A stretch of 64,000 bases of DNA from Pseudomonadota bacterium (GTDB lineage Bacteria; Pseudomonadota; Gammaproteobacteria; Steroidobacterales; Steroidobacteraceae), in contig JADJBE010000001.1 of NCBI GenBank assembly GCA_016703895.1, forward strand, positions 559,501 through 623,500, written 5' to 3'. The notes beneath the pieces were generated by a model. That model was not told the origin of the DNA. It did not search any database and saw only the letters and a list, made by a program, of their open reading frames with translations. Position 1 is the stretch's first letter. Every line of letters begins with the position of its first letter. The position numbers and the translations under genes are program-made. Shown here piece by piece: positions 42,404-51,704 of the stretch.

Positions 42404-42924
42404 TCGGTCGCTATGTCGCCGGACGCCAAGTAGACATCCCGTAGTTGATTGCGCGCGCGGAACAGCCGCGTCAGCACTGCCTGCTGTGTGAGTCCCAGTT
42501 GGCTCGCGATCTCCTGCGTCGTGAAGCCACCGAGCACCTGCAGCACGAGTGGTTCGCGATACTCCTCGGTCAAGCCCAGAATCGCACGCCGCAAATCGTG
42601 CCAATCGCCGTCGGGCTGCTGCGCCAATTCGGTCGATTCGGCTACCACCAGTTCGTCTAACTCCACGGTCGGCAAGCGCTTGCGTTCGTATAGTCGCGCG
42701 TGTTCGCGACGCGCGATCGTGAACAGCCAGGATTTGGCGGCGGCGCGATCCTTGAGAGCTGCCTGGGCGCGCCAGGCGCGGATCAACGTCTCCTGCACCA
42801 CGTCCTCGGCCACTGCACGGTCCCTCGCCAGCCAATACGCAAAACGCAGCAGATCCGGCCGCAGCTCCTCCAAGAGTTGATTGAACCCCTCGTTGGCGCG
42901 CTTTCCGGCGTCCGCTTCGATCAT
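42400..42924 (-). CDS. ECF-type RNA polymerase sigma factor
   Basis: 174 residues. Sigma region 2 (LLRFAYWLARDRAVAEDVVQ, ETLIRAWRAQAALKDRAAAK, SWLFTIARREHARLYERKR) and region 4 (ILGLTEEYREPLVLQVLGGF, TTQEIASQLGLTQQAVLTRL) are complete. It forms a sigma/anti-sigma operon with the next gene. The ATG at 42924 is divergent from aroE, whose TTG start lies 46 bases away, so promoters of both units share very little space. Target promoters cannot be predicted. Confidence 0.95.
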   Translation of the reverse strand: MIEADAGKRANEGFNQLLEELRPDLLRFAYWLARDRAVAEDVVQETLIRAWRAQAALKDRAAAKSWLFTIARREHARLYERKRLPTVELDELVVAESTELAQQPDGDWHDLRRAILGLTEEYREPLVLQVLGGFTTQEIASQLGLTQQAVLTRLFRARNQLRDVYLASGDIATE

Positions 42925-42970
42925 GTATAAAGACCTGCCATCGAGGGCGAATATTACGAGGGACGGTTCA

Positions 42971-43780
42971 TTGGATCAGTACGGCGTCGTCGGCCACCCG
43001 GTCAGCCAAAGCTGGTCACCGTTCATCCACGGCCTGTTTGCGCGCCAGACGGACCAGGCACTCACGTATCGGCTATACGATATCGCGCCGGCGCAGTTTC
43101 GCGGCGAAGTGCTTGAGTTTTTCGCGCATGGCGGCCGGGGCCTGAACGTGACGGTACCACACAAGGAAGCCGCCGCAGACCTGGCCAACGAGCTCAGCGC
43201 GCGCGCCGAACGCGCCGGTGCGGTGAACACCCTGATGCTGCAAGGCGACCATCACCTGATCGGCGACAACACGGACGGCGCCGGACTGGTGCGTGACCTG
43301 GAGCGGAACCTGCGAGTGCCGGTCGCTGATCGGCGCATCTTGATTCTGGGCGCCGGCGGTGCGGCACGCGGTGTACTGGGTCCGTTGCTCGACCTGCAAC
43401 CAGCCGAACTCGTGCTGGCCAATCGGGGCGCTGACCGCGCGATCAATCTCGCCACCTTGTTTGCAGATCTCGGCGCGGTGCGCGGCTGTGGCTTCGCGGA
43501 TCTATCGGGCGAGCCGTTCGATCTCGTGATCAACGCGACCTCTGCCGCTCTCACCGGCGGCGTGCCCGATGTGTCGCCGTCGATCGTCGGTCGCGATACC
43601 GTCTGCTACGACATGACTTACGGCAAGGCCGACACGCCGTTCGTGACCTGGGCGCAACAGCGAGGCTGCGAACACGCCTACAAGGGCTGGGGAATGCTAG
43701 TCGAACAGGCGGCCGAGTCTTTTTATCTTTGGCGGGGCGTGCGGCCAGAGACCGCCCCCGTCCTGGCCGTACTGGGGTAG
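42971..43780 (+). CDS. aroE: Shikimate dehydrogenase
   Basis: 269 residues. NADPH-dependent reduction of 3-dehydroshikimate in aromatic amino-acid synthesis. Motifs: YGVVGHPVSQSWSPFIHGLF (shikimate site), LNVTVPHKEAAADLA (catalytic Lys), NTDGAGLVRDLE, ILGAGGAARGVLGPLLD (NADP site), INATSAAL, CYDMTYGKADTPF and GWGMLVEQAAESFYLWRG. Homology starts at Asp-Gln-Tyr, so the TTG at 42971, 9 bases after a GAGG element, is the best start; ATG 42923 in the same frame would lie across the sigma start. Followed after 6 bases by prlC. Confidence 0.95.
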   Translation: MDQYGVVGHPVSQSWSPFIHGLFARQTDQALTYRLYDIAPAQFRGEVLEFFAHGGRGLNVTVPHKEAAADLANELSARAERAGAVNTLMLQGDHHLIGDNTDGAGLVRDLERNLRVPVADRRILILGAGGAARGVLGPLLDLQPAELVLANRGADRAINLATLFADLGAVRGCGFADLSGEPFDLVINATSAALTGGVPDVSPSIVGRDTVCYDMTYGKADTPFVTWAQQRGCEHAYKGWGMLVEQAAESFYLWRGVRPETAPVLAVLG

Positions 43781-43786
43781 ATATCG

Positions 43787-45802
43787 ATGACCAACGCCCT
43801 GTTGCGCGGCGACCTGCTGCCGCCATTCGATGCGATCACGCCCGCAGAAATCGAACCTGCGATACGCGAGCTGCTGCAGACCAACCGCAGCAGCGTCGCA
43901 GCGCTGGAAGCGATTGCGCAGCCCAGCTTCGCCACACTGGTCGAACCACTCGAACAACTGCAGCATCGGCTGGCCAAGGTCTGGTCACCGGTTGGCCTGC
44001 TGAACAGCGCGCAGAATAGCGACGCGTTACGCGCCAGCTACAACGCCTGTCTGCCTCTACTGACTAACTACTACACTGAACTTGGACAGAGCGAGTCACT
44101 GAACCGTGCCTACCAATTCATCCAGCGACAAGAAGGCGCCGGACTCAGCGGTGAGCAGCGCCAAGTGCTTGAACACCAATTGCGCGATTTCCGGCTTGGG
44201 GGTATCGGCTTGCCAGCGGACCGCAAAGAGCGCTTCCGGGTCGTGTCAGAGGAGCTGTCTCGTTTGCAGTCGAAGTTCGACGAGAACGTGCTCGATTCGA
44301 CCAACGCCTGGAGTCGCACGGTCACCGATCCACGCGAACTCGACGGGTTGCCGGCGGCCGTCATCGAGCAAGCGCGCGTACTGGCAACCGAGCGCGGTGT
44401 CGCGGGCTGGGTGCTCGCGCTGCAACAGCCAACTTACGTCGCGGTCATGTCGGAGGCTGACTCCGAAGCGCTGCGCCGCGATTTCTACGAGGCCTGGTGC
44501 ACCCGGGCCTCCGATCGCGGTCCGACCGCCGGGCGCTACGACAATACACCGGTGATGCAGGCAATCATAGCGCTGCGACACGAGCAGGCCAACTTGGTCG
44601 GCTTTCGGAACTACGCCGAATATGCGCTCGCAACGCGGATGGCTAAATCACCGCAGGACGTGCTGGAATTCCTCCATGCCATGGTCAAGGCAGCCCGCCC
44701 CTACGCGCAAGCGGAGTTGGCCGAACTAGAGCAGTTCGCCAACCGGAAGCTGGCGGCTTGGGACGTGGGCTACTTTGCCGAGAAGCTGCAGCGTGAACGC
44801 TATGCCGTGTCGCAAGAGGCGCTGCGGCCCTACTTCCCGTTGCCGCGCGTGCTGGCCGGCTTGTTTGGCGTCATCGGGCGGTTGTTTGGCGTCGAGATCA
44901 TCGAGCGGCAAGGCGTCGCCGTCTGGCATCCCGACGTCCGCTTCTTCGACATCCACCAGCACGCCAACGTCATCGGCAGCTTCTATCTCGACCCCTATGC
45001 GCGCACCAACAAACGCTCCGGCGCGTGGATGGATGACTGCGTAGGTCGCCATGCGTTAGGTGGTGAGCTCACATTGCCGGTGGCCTACCTCGTGTGCAAC
45101 TTTCTGCCACCTGCAACCGATCAGCCGGCACTACTGACCCATGACGACGTGGTCACCTTGTTTCACGAGTTCGGCCATGGCTTGCACCATCTGCTGACAC
45201 GCGTCAGCTACCCGAGCATCGCGGGCATCAACGGCGTGTCATGGGATGCCGTTGAGCTACCGAGTCAATTCATGGAGAACTTTGCCTGGCACCCCGAGGT
45301 GCTGACCGCAATGAGTCGACACGTCGAGACTGGCGAAACGTTGCCGAGCGGCACACGCGACAAGCTACTTGCCACACGCGTCTTTCACGCCGGACTCGCG
45401 ACGCTGCGGCAACTGGAATTTGCGTTGTTCGATTTTCGACTGCACGCGGAGTTCAGCCCGACCGCGGGTGCCCGGATACTGCCACTGCTCGAGGAAGTGC
45501 GGAACGAGGTCGCCGTCATCGAACCGCCCGCGTGGAACCGCTTTGCGCACAACTTCGGCCACGTATTCGCCGGCGGCTATGCCGCAGGCTACTACAGCTA
45601 TAAGTGGGCCGAGGTGCTCGCGGCCGACGCCTATGCCGCATTCGAGGAACAGGGCGTTTTCGATCGGGCCGTGGCACAGCGCTTTCTTGATGCCATCCTG
45701 GCGCGCGGCGGTAGCGTCGAGGCAGTCGACGCATTTATCGAATTCCGCGGGCGGAAGCCCGAGATCGCACCACTACTCAAACAACTTGGCCTCGCGGCAT
45801 GA
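43787..45802 (+). CDS. prlC: Oligopeptidase A (M3 zinc metallopeptidase)
   Basis: 671 residues, E. coli PrlC is 680. Cytoplasmic peptidase degrading oligopeptides such as signal-peptide fragments. Zinc site HEFGHGLHHLLT (HExxH) with the downstream Glu in SWDAVELPSQFMENFAWHPE. Other landmarks: FFDIHQHANVIGSFYLDPYA, RTNKRSGAWMDDCVGR and AAGYYSYKWAEVLAADAYAA. The stop overlaps the xthA start (ATGA), so aroE, prlC and xthA look like one operon. Confidence 0.97.
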   Translation: MTNALLRGDLLPPFDAITPAEIEPAIRELLQTNRSSVAALEAIAQPSFATLVEPLEQLQHRLAKVWSPVGLLNSAQNSDALRASYNACLPLLTNYYTELGQSESLNRAYQFIQRQEGAGLSGEQRQVLEHQLRDFRLGGIGLPADRKERFRVVSEELSRLQSKFDENVLDSTNAWSRTVTDPRELDGLPAAVIEQARVLATERGVAGWVLALQQPTYVAVMSEADSEALRRDFYEAWCTRASDRGPTAGRYDNTPVMQAIIALRHEQANLVGFRNYAEYALATRMAKSPQDVLEFLHAMVKAARPYAQAELAELEQFANRKLAAWDVGYFAEKLQRERYAVSQEALRPYFPLPRVLAGLFGVIGRLFGVEIIERQGVAVWHPDVRFFDIHQHANVIGSFYLDPYARTNKRSGAWMDDCVGRHALGGELTLPVAYLVCNFLPPATDQPALLTHDDVVTLFHEFGHGLHHLLTRVSYPSIAGINGVSWDAVELPSQFMENFAWHPEVLTAMSRHVETGETLPSGTRDKLLATRVFHAGLATLRQLEFALFDFRLHAEFSPTAGARILPLLEEVRNEVAVIEPPAWNRFAHNFGHVFAGGYAAGYYSYKWAEVLAADAYAAFEEQGVFDRAVAQRFLDAILARGGSVEAVDAFIEFRGRKPEIAPLLKQLGLAA

Positions 45803-46569
45803 GCTTCTCGATTGCCACCTGGAACGTCAATTCGCTGCGTGTACGCTTACCGCATCTTGCCGACTGGCTGGGTGCCAATTCGATCGATATCGTTGCGCTG
45901 CAGGAAACCAAGCTACCGGACGACGGCTTCCCCCACGACGAGATCAGTGCCATGGGCTACCAGGCTGTCGTGAGTGGTCAGAAGACCTACAACGGTGTCG
46001 CGCTGCTGACTCGCACCGCCGTGACCGATGTCATCACAGACATACCCGGCTTCGAGGACCCGCAGCGGCGCGTACTCGCCGCGACAGTAGGCGCCACCCG
46101 CGTGGTCAATCTCTATGTGCCCAACGGACAGGCAGTGGGCGCAGAAAAATTCGTCTACAAGCTGCGCTGGCTGGCGGCGCTGCATGCGTGGCTAGCTGCC
46201 GAAGTGCAACGCTATCCGTCGCTGGTGGTGCTCGGCGACTTCAATATCGCGCCCGCCGATGCCGACGTCCACGACCCGGCTGCCTGGGAGGGACAGAACC
46301 TCGTCAGCGAACCCGAGCGTGCCGCCTTGCAATCACTGCTGGCGCTCGGTCTAGTGGACGTCTTCCGCCGCTTCGAACAACCGCCGCAGTTGTTCAGCTG
46401 GTGGGACTACCGACAAGCCGGTTTCCGCCGCAATCGAGGTCTGCGCATCGATTTGATCATTGCTAGCGAGGCACTGGCTGCACGGTGTCGATCTTGCAGC
46501 ATCGATGTAGAACCGCGGCGTGCGGAACGACCCTCGGATCACACGCCAGTGATCGCCCATTTCGACTGA
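45799..46569 (+). CDS. xthA: Exodeoxyribonuclease III
   Basis: 256 residues. AP endonuclease and 3'-5' exonuclease of the EEP superfamily. Motifs: SIATWNVNSLRVRLPHLADW, DIVALQETKLPDD (metal-binding Glu), VNLYVPNGQAVG, LGDFNIAPADADVHDP (catalytic Asp/Asn), LFSWWDYRQAGFRRNRGLRI, DLIIAS and PSDHTPVIAHFD (catalytic Asp-His). Overlaps prlC by 4 bases. The sequence is complete and typical. Confidence 0.97.
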   Translation: MSFSIATWNVNSLRVRLPHLADWLGANSIDIVALQETKLPDDGFPHDEISAMGYQAVVSGQKTYNGVALLTRTAVTDVITDIPGFEDPQRRVLAATVGATRVVNLYVPNGQAVGAEKFVYKLRWLAALHAWLAAEVQRYPSLVVLGDFNIAPADADVHDPAAWEGQNLVSEPERAALQSLLALGLVDVFRRFEQPPQLFSWWDYRQAGFRRNRGLRIDLIIASEALAARCRSCSIDVEPRRAERPSDHTPVIAHFD

Positions 46570-46594
46570 CAACCCGAACCAACGTCAGGAACAA

Positions 46595-46612
46595 ACGTGA
46601 CGTACGTCACGT
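46595..46612. repeat. Perfect 18-bp palindrome downstream of xthA
   Basis: Half-site ACGTGACGT meets its own reverse complement with no spacer. It lies 26 bases after the xthA stop and about 83 bases before the HD-domain gene, with a TTGACA-like box at 46645-46650 between. It could be an operator for that gene or a weak hairpin. Confidence 0.6.
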
Positions 46613-46694
46613 CCTATTGGCAGCCGGGCTAGCTTTGCTGGTTTTTGACAATCGCGCTGCCTAGACTCGTCCATCCTGTTCACCCGTACATCCG

Positions 46695-47688
46695 ATGCAG
46701 CAGCGACGTAGCGATCACGACGTCACCGGTACCGTGCAAGTCAGTTCGGCGCCAGCCGTGCGGCACGCCATTGAGGAACTGTTTGCCAGCGTCTGGCCCG
46801 GCCAGCCGTTTGCGGTTTTCGGGCCCGTGTTCCAGGATTTCGAGCGGATGTTCACCGGTCATATGCCGGGCTACTTCGGCGTCGACACGGTTTACCACGA
46901 TCAACAGCACACGCTCGATATCACGCTCGCCACCGCGCGACTGATCTGCGGCTACGAGTTGCAAGCCGAATCCGGCGCGCGTTTCGGGGGCCGAGCGCGC
47001 CACCGTGGGCATCATCATCGCGTTGTTCCATGACGTCGGCTATCTGCGCAAATCCAGCGAAAGTGAACGGGCCAATGGTGCCGAGTTCACCAGCGTGCAC
47101 GTCTCTCGCGGTGCAGCGTTTCTCGAGGACTACCTGCCGAAGATTGGTCTGGCGCGTTGGGTACCGATTGCAACGGAGGTCATTCACTACACGGGCTATG
47201 AGCGAGCTTTCGATGCGATCTCAGCACCCGATCCGCGCGATCACAAACTGGGTCACCTGGTCGGTACGGCTGATCTGCTCGCCCAGATGGCGGATCGTTG
47301 CTACCTGGAAAAGTGCCGCGACCGTTTGTACGCCGAATTCGTGCTTGGTGGTGTCGCACTACCGATGTCCACGACCGGTGCTGTCAACGTAAAGTATGCG
47401 TCGGGTCTCGATCTGTTGCGGCAGACGCCTCAGTTCATGGCCGCGATGCGCTCCAGTCGGCTGGAAGCGGGATTCGACCACGCCTATCGTTATCTCGACA
47501 TCTTGTACGACGGCCGCAACCCCTATATCGAAGCGATCGATCGCAACGTCCAATATCTGCAGCAGATTCTGCGCAGCGAGAACTGGCGCCTGTTACGGCG
47601 TCAACCGCCCGTGTTCGCGGCGCTCGCCGACCCGATGGCAAACACGCGCACGCTGATGGTAGGTGCGATCAAGAAAGCCTGGGGCTGA
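46695..47688 (+). CDS. HD-domain phosphohydrolase-like protein (one frameshift)
   Basis: About 330 residues after correction. The first part (VRHAIEELFASVWPGQPFAV, VYHDQQHTLDITLATARLIC) supplies the first His of an HD-type metal site. The frame then breaks at the GGGGG run 46986-46990; deleting one G joins it to ERATVGIIIALFHDVGYLRK, which has the HD pair, then GARFTSVHV-like helices, HYTGYERAFDAIS and LGHLVGTADLLAQMADRCYL. HD proteins hydrolyse nucleotides or phosphate esters; the substrate is unknown. The last 20 bases overlap the opposing M15 peptidase gene. Confidence 0.82.
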
Positions 47689-48388
47689 GCAACGCACTCT
47701 CGTCGGGCGCGTCAATCGCCACCACATAGCGACCAAACAACTCGTCCAGCCGTGCCAGGACCTGCGCGCCACCCGCGAGGTCGCTCTGCTCGAGCGCCCG
47801 ACTCAGCATGGCTGGCCTGAACTGGCGCAGTGCCCGATCAGCCACCGGCGCATAGGACAGGTGCCACGGCTCGGGCTGCACGCCTTGCCGGAACGTCGTG
47901 TAGGGACGAAAGAAACCGAAAGTCCCCAGATTCTCAGCCAACCAGCCGCTAAGCCGCGCGTAGACACCTTCCGCTGCGTATTCGCTGGGAGTCAGGCGCG
48001 GTTGGTAGTCTGCCGGCGTAGCCGCAGCATCGATCACATCAAAATCGGTCCCCCAGTGATGGCGGCTCGCGCCGGGCAGCGCAGACCAGGCAAGAATGGC
48101 CTCGATACGCTCTCGATCATCCAGCAACGCAGCGTCGAGGGGTGTGCCGTCCAGCGCGATGAGTGGTCGTTCACCACTGAACTTGCCGTTCCAGATGGTT
48201 AGCTGCCGGTCGAAATCGCGAAAGCTTGAGATCGGGACGAGATCAATACCGGCCGCTCGAGCCGCACCGCGCAGTGCCAGAAACGGCGCAACAACTTCCA
48301 CGTGCAGCGTACAGCGCGGCGCAGTCAGCTCCTGCAAATGCGTGCGGGCGCGGCCCGTCAGTTCTAACTCGTCGAATGGCCGAGTCAT
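47669..48388 (-). CDS. M15-family D-alanyl-D-alanine carboxypeptidase-like protein
   Basis: 239 residues, VanY/DacB-type zinc peptidase. Zinc site SRHHWGTDFDVID (His and Asp ligands) and EPWHLSY (catalytic Glu and third His ligand) are intact, and ISSFRDFDRQLTIWNGKF is the conserved lead-in. No signal peptide is evident, unlike many VanY relatives, so location is unclear. It overlaps the DsbA-like gene by ATGA and is cotranscribed with it. Confidence 0.92.
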   Translation of the reverse strand: MTRPFDELELTGRARTHLQELTAPRCTLHVEVVAPFLALRGAARAAGIDLVPISSFRDFDRQLTIWNGKFSGERPLIALDGTPLDAALLDDRERIEAILAWSALPGASRHHWGTDFDVIDAAATPADYQPRLTPSEYAAEGVYARLSGWLAENLGTFGFFRPYTTFRQGVQPEPWHLSYAPVADRALRQFRPAMLSRALEQSDLAGGAQVLARLDELFGRYVVAIDAPDESALLSPRLS

Positions 48389-49062
48389 GTCTCGGCCGCA
48401 CCCGCTGCAACGGCGAGCTGGTCAAAAACCTCGAGGAATGCGCTTGGCTCCTGAGCACCCGAAAAGGCATATCGACCGCCAAAGATGAACGTTGGCACGC
48501 CGCTGATACCAGCCTTTTGCGCCGCGCTCTCCAGGCTCACGACCTCAGCGAGCAGGTCTGGGTCGTCGATCGTTGCGCGAGCCAGCGCGGCATCGTAGCC
48601 GACTTCCGTTGCGGCACGAATCAAGCAGTCCGGGTCACTGAGATTCTCGCCGTGCGTGAAATGCCCCGCCATCAACCGTTCCTGCAATCGACTTTGCAGT
48701 TCAAGCGCAGCTTGCGACCCATCACCCGCGACCCGTTGCAACAAGCTGTGTGCGCGGCGAGTATTTGGCGTCCACGACGCAGCACTAAAACAAAACTCGA
48801 TCGACAACCCGCGCCCGATCTCGGTGAGCTGCTGCTGCGCGGCCGCAAAGCGGTTTTCATCCCCAAACCGTTGCCGCATGTACTCAGCGCGCGCCATCCC
48901 TGCCACGGGTAGCGCCGGATTGAGTTCGAACGGCAACCAGCGGATCGCGAACCGCTGGGAGGGTCGCAGCGAAATCGCTGCCTCGAGACGCCGCTTACCC
49001 ACATAGCACCATGGGCATACCAGGTCCGAAAAGACGTCGATCGGGATAATTTCCAAATTCAT
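48385..49062 (-). CDS. DsbA/FrnE-family thiol oxidoreductase
   Basis: 225 residues. Thioredoxin fold with the active site DVFSDLVCPWCYVGKRRLEA (CPWC), a helical insertion (RAHSLLQRVAGDGSQAALEL) and the cis-Pro loop SGVPTFIFGGRYAFSGAQ. It belongs to the cytoplasmic FrnE/2-hydroxychromene-2-carboxylate isomerase-like DsbA group; no signal peptide. ATG 49062 is chosen because homology begins at NLEIIPIDVF; the frame is open to 49098. Substrate unknown. Confidence 0.92.
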   Translation of the reverse strand: MNLEIIPIDVFSDLVCPWCYVGKRRLEAAISLRPSQRFAIRWLPFELNPALPVAGMARAEYMRQRFGDENRFAAAQQQLTEIGRGLSIEFCFSAASWTPNTRRAHSLLQRVAGDGSQAALELQSRLQERLMAGHFTHGENLSDPDCLIRAATEVGYDAALARATIDDPDLLAEVVSLESAAQKAGISGVPTFIFGGRYAFSGAQEPSAFLEVFDQLAVAAGAAET

Positions 49063-49178
49063 ACCCCACATTCTAGGGATGCGCGGGACATAAGGCATGC
49101 GTCACTGTCGCGCTTGACCGACAGAAGACACAAACCACGGCCCGCAAGCGTAGCCGCAACCGCAGACGCACAGTTAAG

Positions 49179-51704
49179 ATGGCCGATAGTCACGTCATTG
49201 AACGCAGGGGTATGGGCACCAGTCTAAGAACGAAGTATCTCGTGGTCGCGACACTGTGTGCTCTGCTGAGCCTCGCGGCCGTTGCAGGTATCGTCGTATA
49301 TCAGAACTGGTCGACGTATGCGGGCATCGGTCGTGTCCTCGACGACAGCACCAATCAACGCGTCGGCGAAGAACTGCGTCTACGCGCCGCTGCGGTCGCC
49401 GAACAACTTGCGGCTGCGGTCGCGGCACCGACCCTCGCGCTGGATCAAGCCGCAGTCGAGCGACTCGGCAATGAGTTCGTGACTGAAGCGACGATTGTCA
49501 GACTCAGTGTCCGTGATCTTGCGGGCCAGGAGCTGTTCGCGTTCAAGCGCGACGACGAACCAGTCGATCAACTGACCCGCTCCGCGTTGCGGCCGGTGCG
49601 CGTGCAGGCAAGCAGCTTGCTTGGCGGCGGACCGCAGAGTGTCGGTGAGGTCGAGGTGACGGTGCGAGCGGCACAGCCGCTGGACGGCGCGCGGCGCGCC
49701 GACCTGCAGCTCGCCAGCCTGCGGCGCGACCAGCTCATGCGCGGGTTGTTGGCGGCTGGCGGTCTTGGCCTCGCGGCGCTGCTGGCAGGCCTTACGCTGG
49801 CTTGGTGGGCCGGCCGTCGCTTGCAGCTACCGCTATCGCAGCTGGTCAAGGGTGCGGAACGAATTTCCCAAGGTGACTACTCGCGGCCACTGGACGTGGG
49901 TCGCAGCGATGAGATCGGCGAGCTGCAGTCAGCACTCGAGCGGATGCGGCACAAGCTGCGTCAGAACACGGTCAGCAAGAACTACATTACGCACGTACTC
50001 GGCAGCATGACCGACGCAGTATTCGTCACGTCGCCAGCTGGTGTGATCCGTATGGCGAACCACGCCGCCTGCCAGCTCATGAGCTTCGGCGAAGAAGAAT
50101 TGATCGGCCGTGCCATCGCCTCGATTCTAGCGACTGAGCAACGCGAAGGCTTTGACCTGCTGCAGGCGGCCCATGAGACTCGCGAGACGGTGGTGACTAC
50201 ACGCCAGGGCCAGTCCATTCCCGTACTGCTGTCAGGCTCCGTGATCTCCTCGGACGATCCGCAGTATCAGGGCACGATATTCGTCGCCCGCGACATCACG
50301 GATCGCAAGCGGGCCGAGCGGCGCATCCGCTACCTCGCCCGTTACGACGCGCTCACCAAAGTGCCGAATCGCATGCAGTTCCAACACTTGCTGCAGCAGG
50401 CTATCGCCCGCGCTTTGCGCAGCAAGCACGCGCTGGCGATGTTGTATATCGACATGGATCACTTTAAGGAAATCAACGACACGTTCGGCCATGCGGCCGG
50501 CGATCGTGCGCTCGAGATCCTGGCAGAACGCCTCCAACAGACGGTCCCGAAAGACACGGTCATTGGACGCCTTGCAGGTGACGAGTTCGCGCTGTTCATC
50601 GAAGGCCTGCCGGTCGACGAGGACAATCGCGGCACGGTCGCGCAGTTTGCGCGCAAACTGCTGGCGGATATCGGCCGCGCCTTTCAGGTTGCGAATCAAG
50701 AGGTGTATCTAACCGGCAGTGTCGGCATCGCCATTTGCCCGCGTGATGCCACCAACGTGATCGACATCATCCGCAATGCTGACGCCGCGATGTATCACGC
50801 CAAGCAGAATGGCGGTAACTCGTTCTCCTTCTACTCACCTGAGATGAATGCGGCAGCGGTCGAACGACTGATGCTGAAGAGCAAGCTACGCCGCGCGCTG
50901 GAACGTGACGAGTTCCTGGTTCGCTACCAACCCAAAGTCGATTTGCGGGATGGAAGAATCGTGGGGGCTGAAGCGCTGCTGCGCTGGCGCCTGCCGGGAC
51001 ACGGCGACATTCCGCCCGGCCAGTTCATTCCGCTGGCGGAGGAGACCAACCTCATCCTCGAAGTGGGCGAGTGGGTCCTGAACCGTGTATGCATCGACTA
51101 CCGGGAGTTGCAGGCTGCGGTCGATACGCCGGGACGGATTTCACTCAATCTATCGCTTAAGCAGCTACGCCAAGCCAGTTTCATCCTGCGTTTCCGCTCG
51201 GTATTCCGTAAGCATGGCGTAGCGCCATCGTGCTTCGAACTGGAAATCACCGAAACGACTCTGATGGCCGACGCCAAACGCACAGTACGGCTACTCGATG
51301 AGCTCTACGCCATGGGCCTGCACTTGTCGATCGACGACTTTGGCACCGGCTATTCGTCGTTGTCTGCATTGCAACAGTTCCCCATCGGTACGCTCAAGGT
51401 CGATCAGTCGTTCGTCCGTGACATCGGCGAGGACGAGAGCGACGCCACGATCGTCCGCACGGTCATCGAGATGGGCCGCAGCCTCGGTATGGATGTCGTC
51501 GCCGAGGGCGTTGAATCGACCACGCACCTCGGGTTCCTGCGTGCGCACAACTGCCCATTCGGGCAGGGCCGCCTGTTCGGCGAGCCCTGCACCCTCGAGG
51601 AGTTGCGGTTGTTACTAGAACGGCAGCGTCTCAGCGGTCCCGCATTCGGGCATCTGATTGAGCGGCCCGCGCTGGAAATGGGCTCGTCGAGCCAGGCTTC
51701 CTAA
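49179..51704 (+). CDS. Membrane GGDEF-EAL protein with HAMP and PAS domains
   Basis: 841 residues. Two membrane helices (YLVVATLCALLSLAAVAGIV; LLAAGGLGLAALLAGLTLAW) flank a periplasmic sensor domain. HAMP (about 220-265), PAS (about 270-385, GSMTDAVFVTSPAGVIRMAN), GGDEF (about 390-560) with RLAGDEFALF, and EAL (about 570-820) with AEALLRWR, ISLNLSLKQL, ELEITETTL, SIDDFGTGYSSLSAL and DVVAEGVES. The signatures for both c-di-GMP synthesis (AGDEF) and hydrolysis (EAL, DDFGTG) look intact. It may set the ligand level read by the riboswitch at 14.5 kb; that link is inference. Confidence 0.95.
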   Translation: MADSHVIERRGMGTSLRTKYLVVATLCALLSLAAVAGIVVYQNWSTYAGIGRVLDDSTNQRVGEELRLRAAAVAEQLAAAVAAPTLALDQAAVERLGNEFVTEATIVRLSVRDLAGQELFAFKRDDEPVDQLTRSALRPVRVQASSLLGGGPQSVGEVEVTVRAAQPLDGARRADLQLASLRRDQLMRGLLAAGGLGLAALLAGLTLAWWAGRRLQLPLSQLVKGAERISQGDYSRPLDVGRSDEIGELQSALERMRHKLRQNTVSKNYITHVLGSMTDAVFVTSPAGVIRMANHAACQLMSFGEEELIGRAIASILATEQREGFDLLQAAHETRETVVTTRQGQSIPVLLSGSVISSDDPQYQGTIFVARDITDRKRAERRIRYLARYDALTKVPNRMQFQHLLQQAIARALRSKHALAMLYIDMDHFKEINDTFGHAAGDRALEILAERLQQTVPKDTVIGRLAGDEFALFIEGLPVDEDNRGTVAQFARKLLADIGRAFQVANQEVYLTGSVGIAICPRDATNVIDIIRNADAAMYHAKQNGGNSFSFYSPEMNAAAVERLMLKSKLRRALERDEFLVRYQPKVDLRDGRIVGAEALLRWRLPGHGDIPPGQFIPLAEETNLILEVGEWVLNRVCIDYRELQAAVDTPGRISLNLSLKQLRQASFILRFRSVFRKHGVAPSCFELEITETTLMADAKRTVRLLDELYAMGLHLSIDDFGTGYSSLSALQQFPIGTLKVDQSFVRDIGEDESDATIVRTVIEMGRSLGMDVVAEGVESTTHLGFLRAHNCPFGQGRLFGEPCTLEELRLLLERQRLSGPAFGHLIERPALEMGSSSQAS

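Noticed and set aside
46645..46667. TTGACA and TAGACT as a sigma-70 promoter before the HD gene
   Set aside because: The spacing is only 11 bases, too short for sigma-70.
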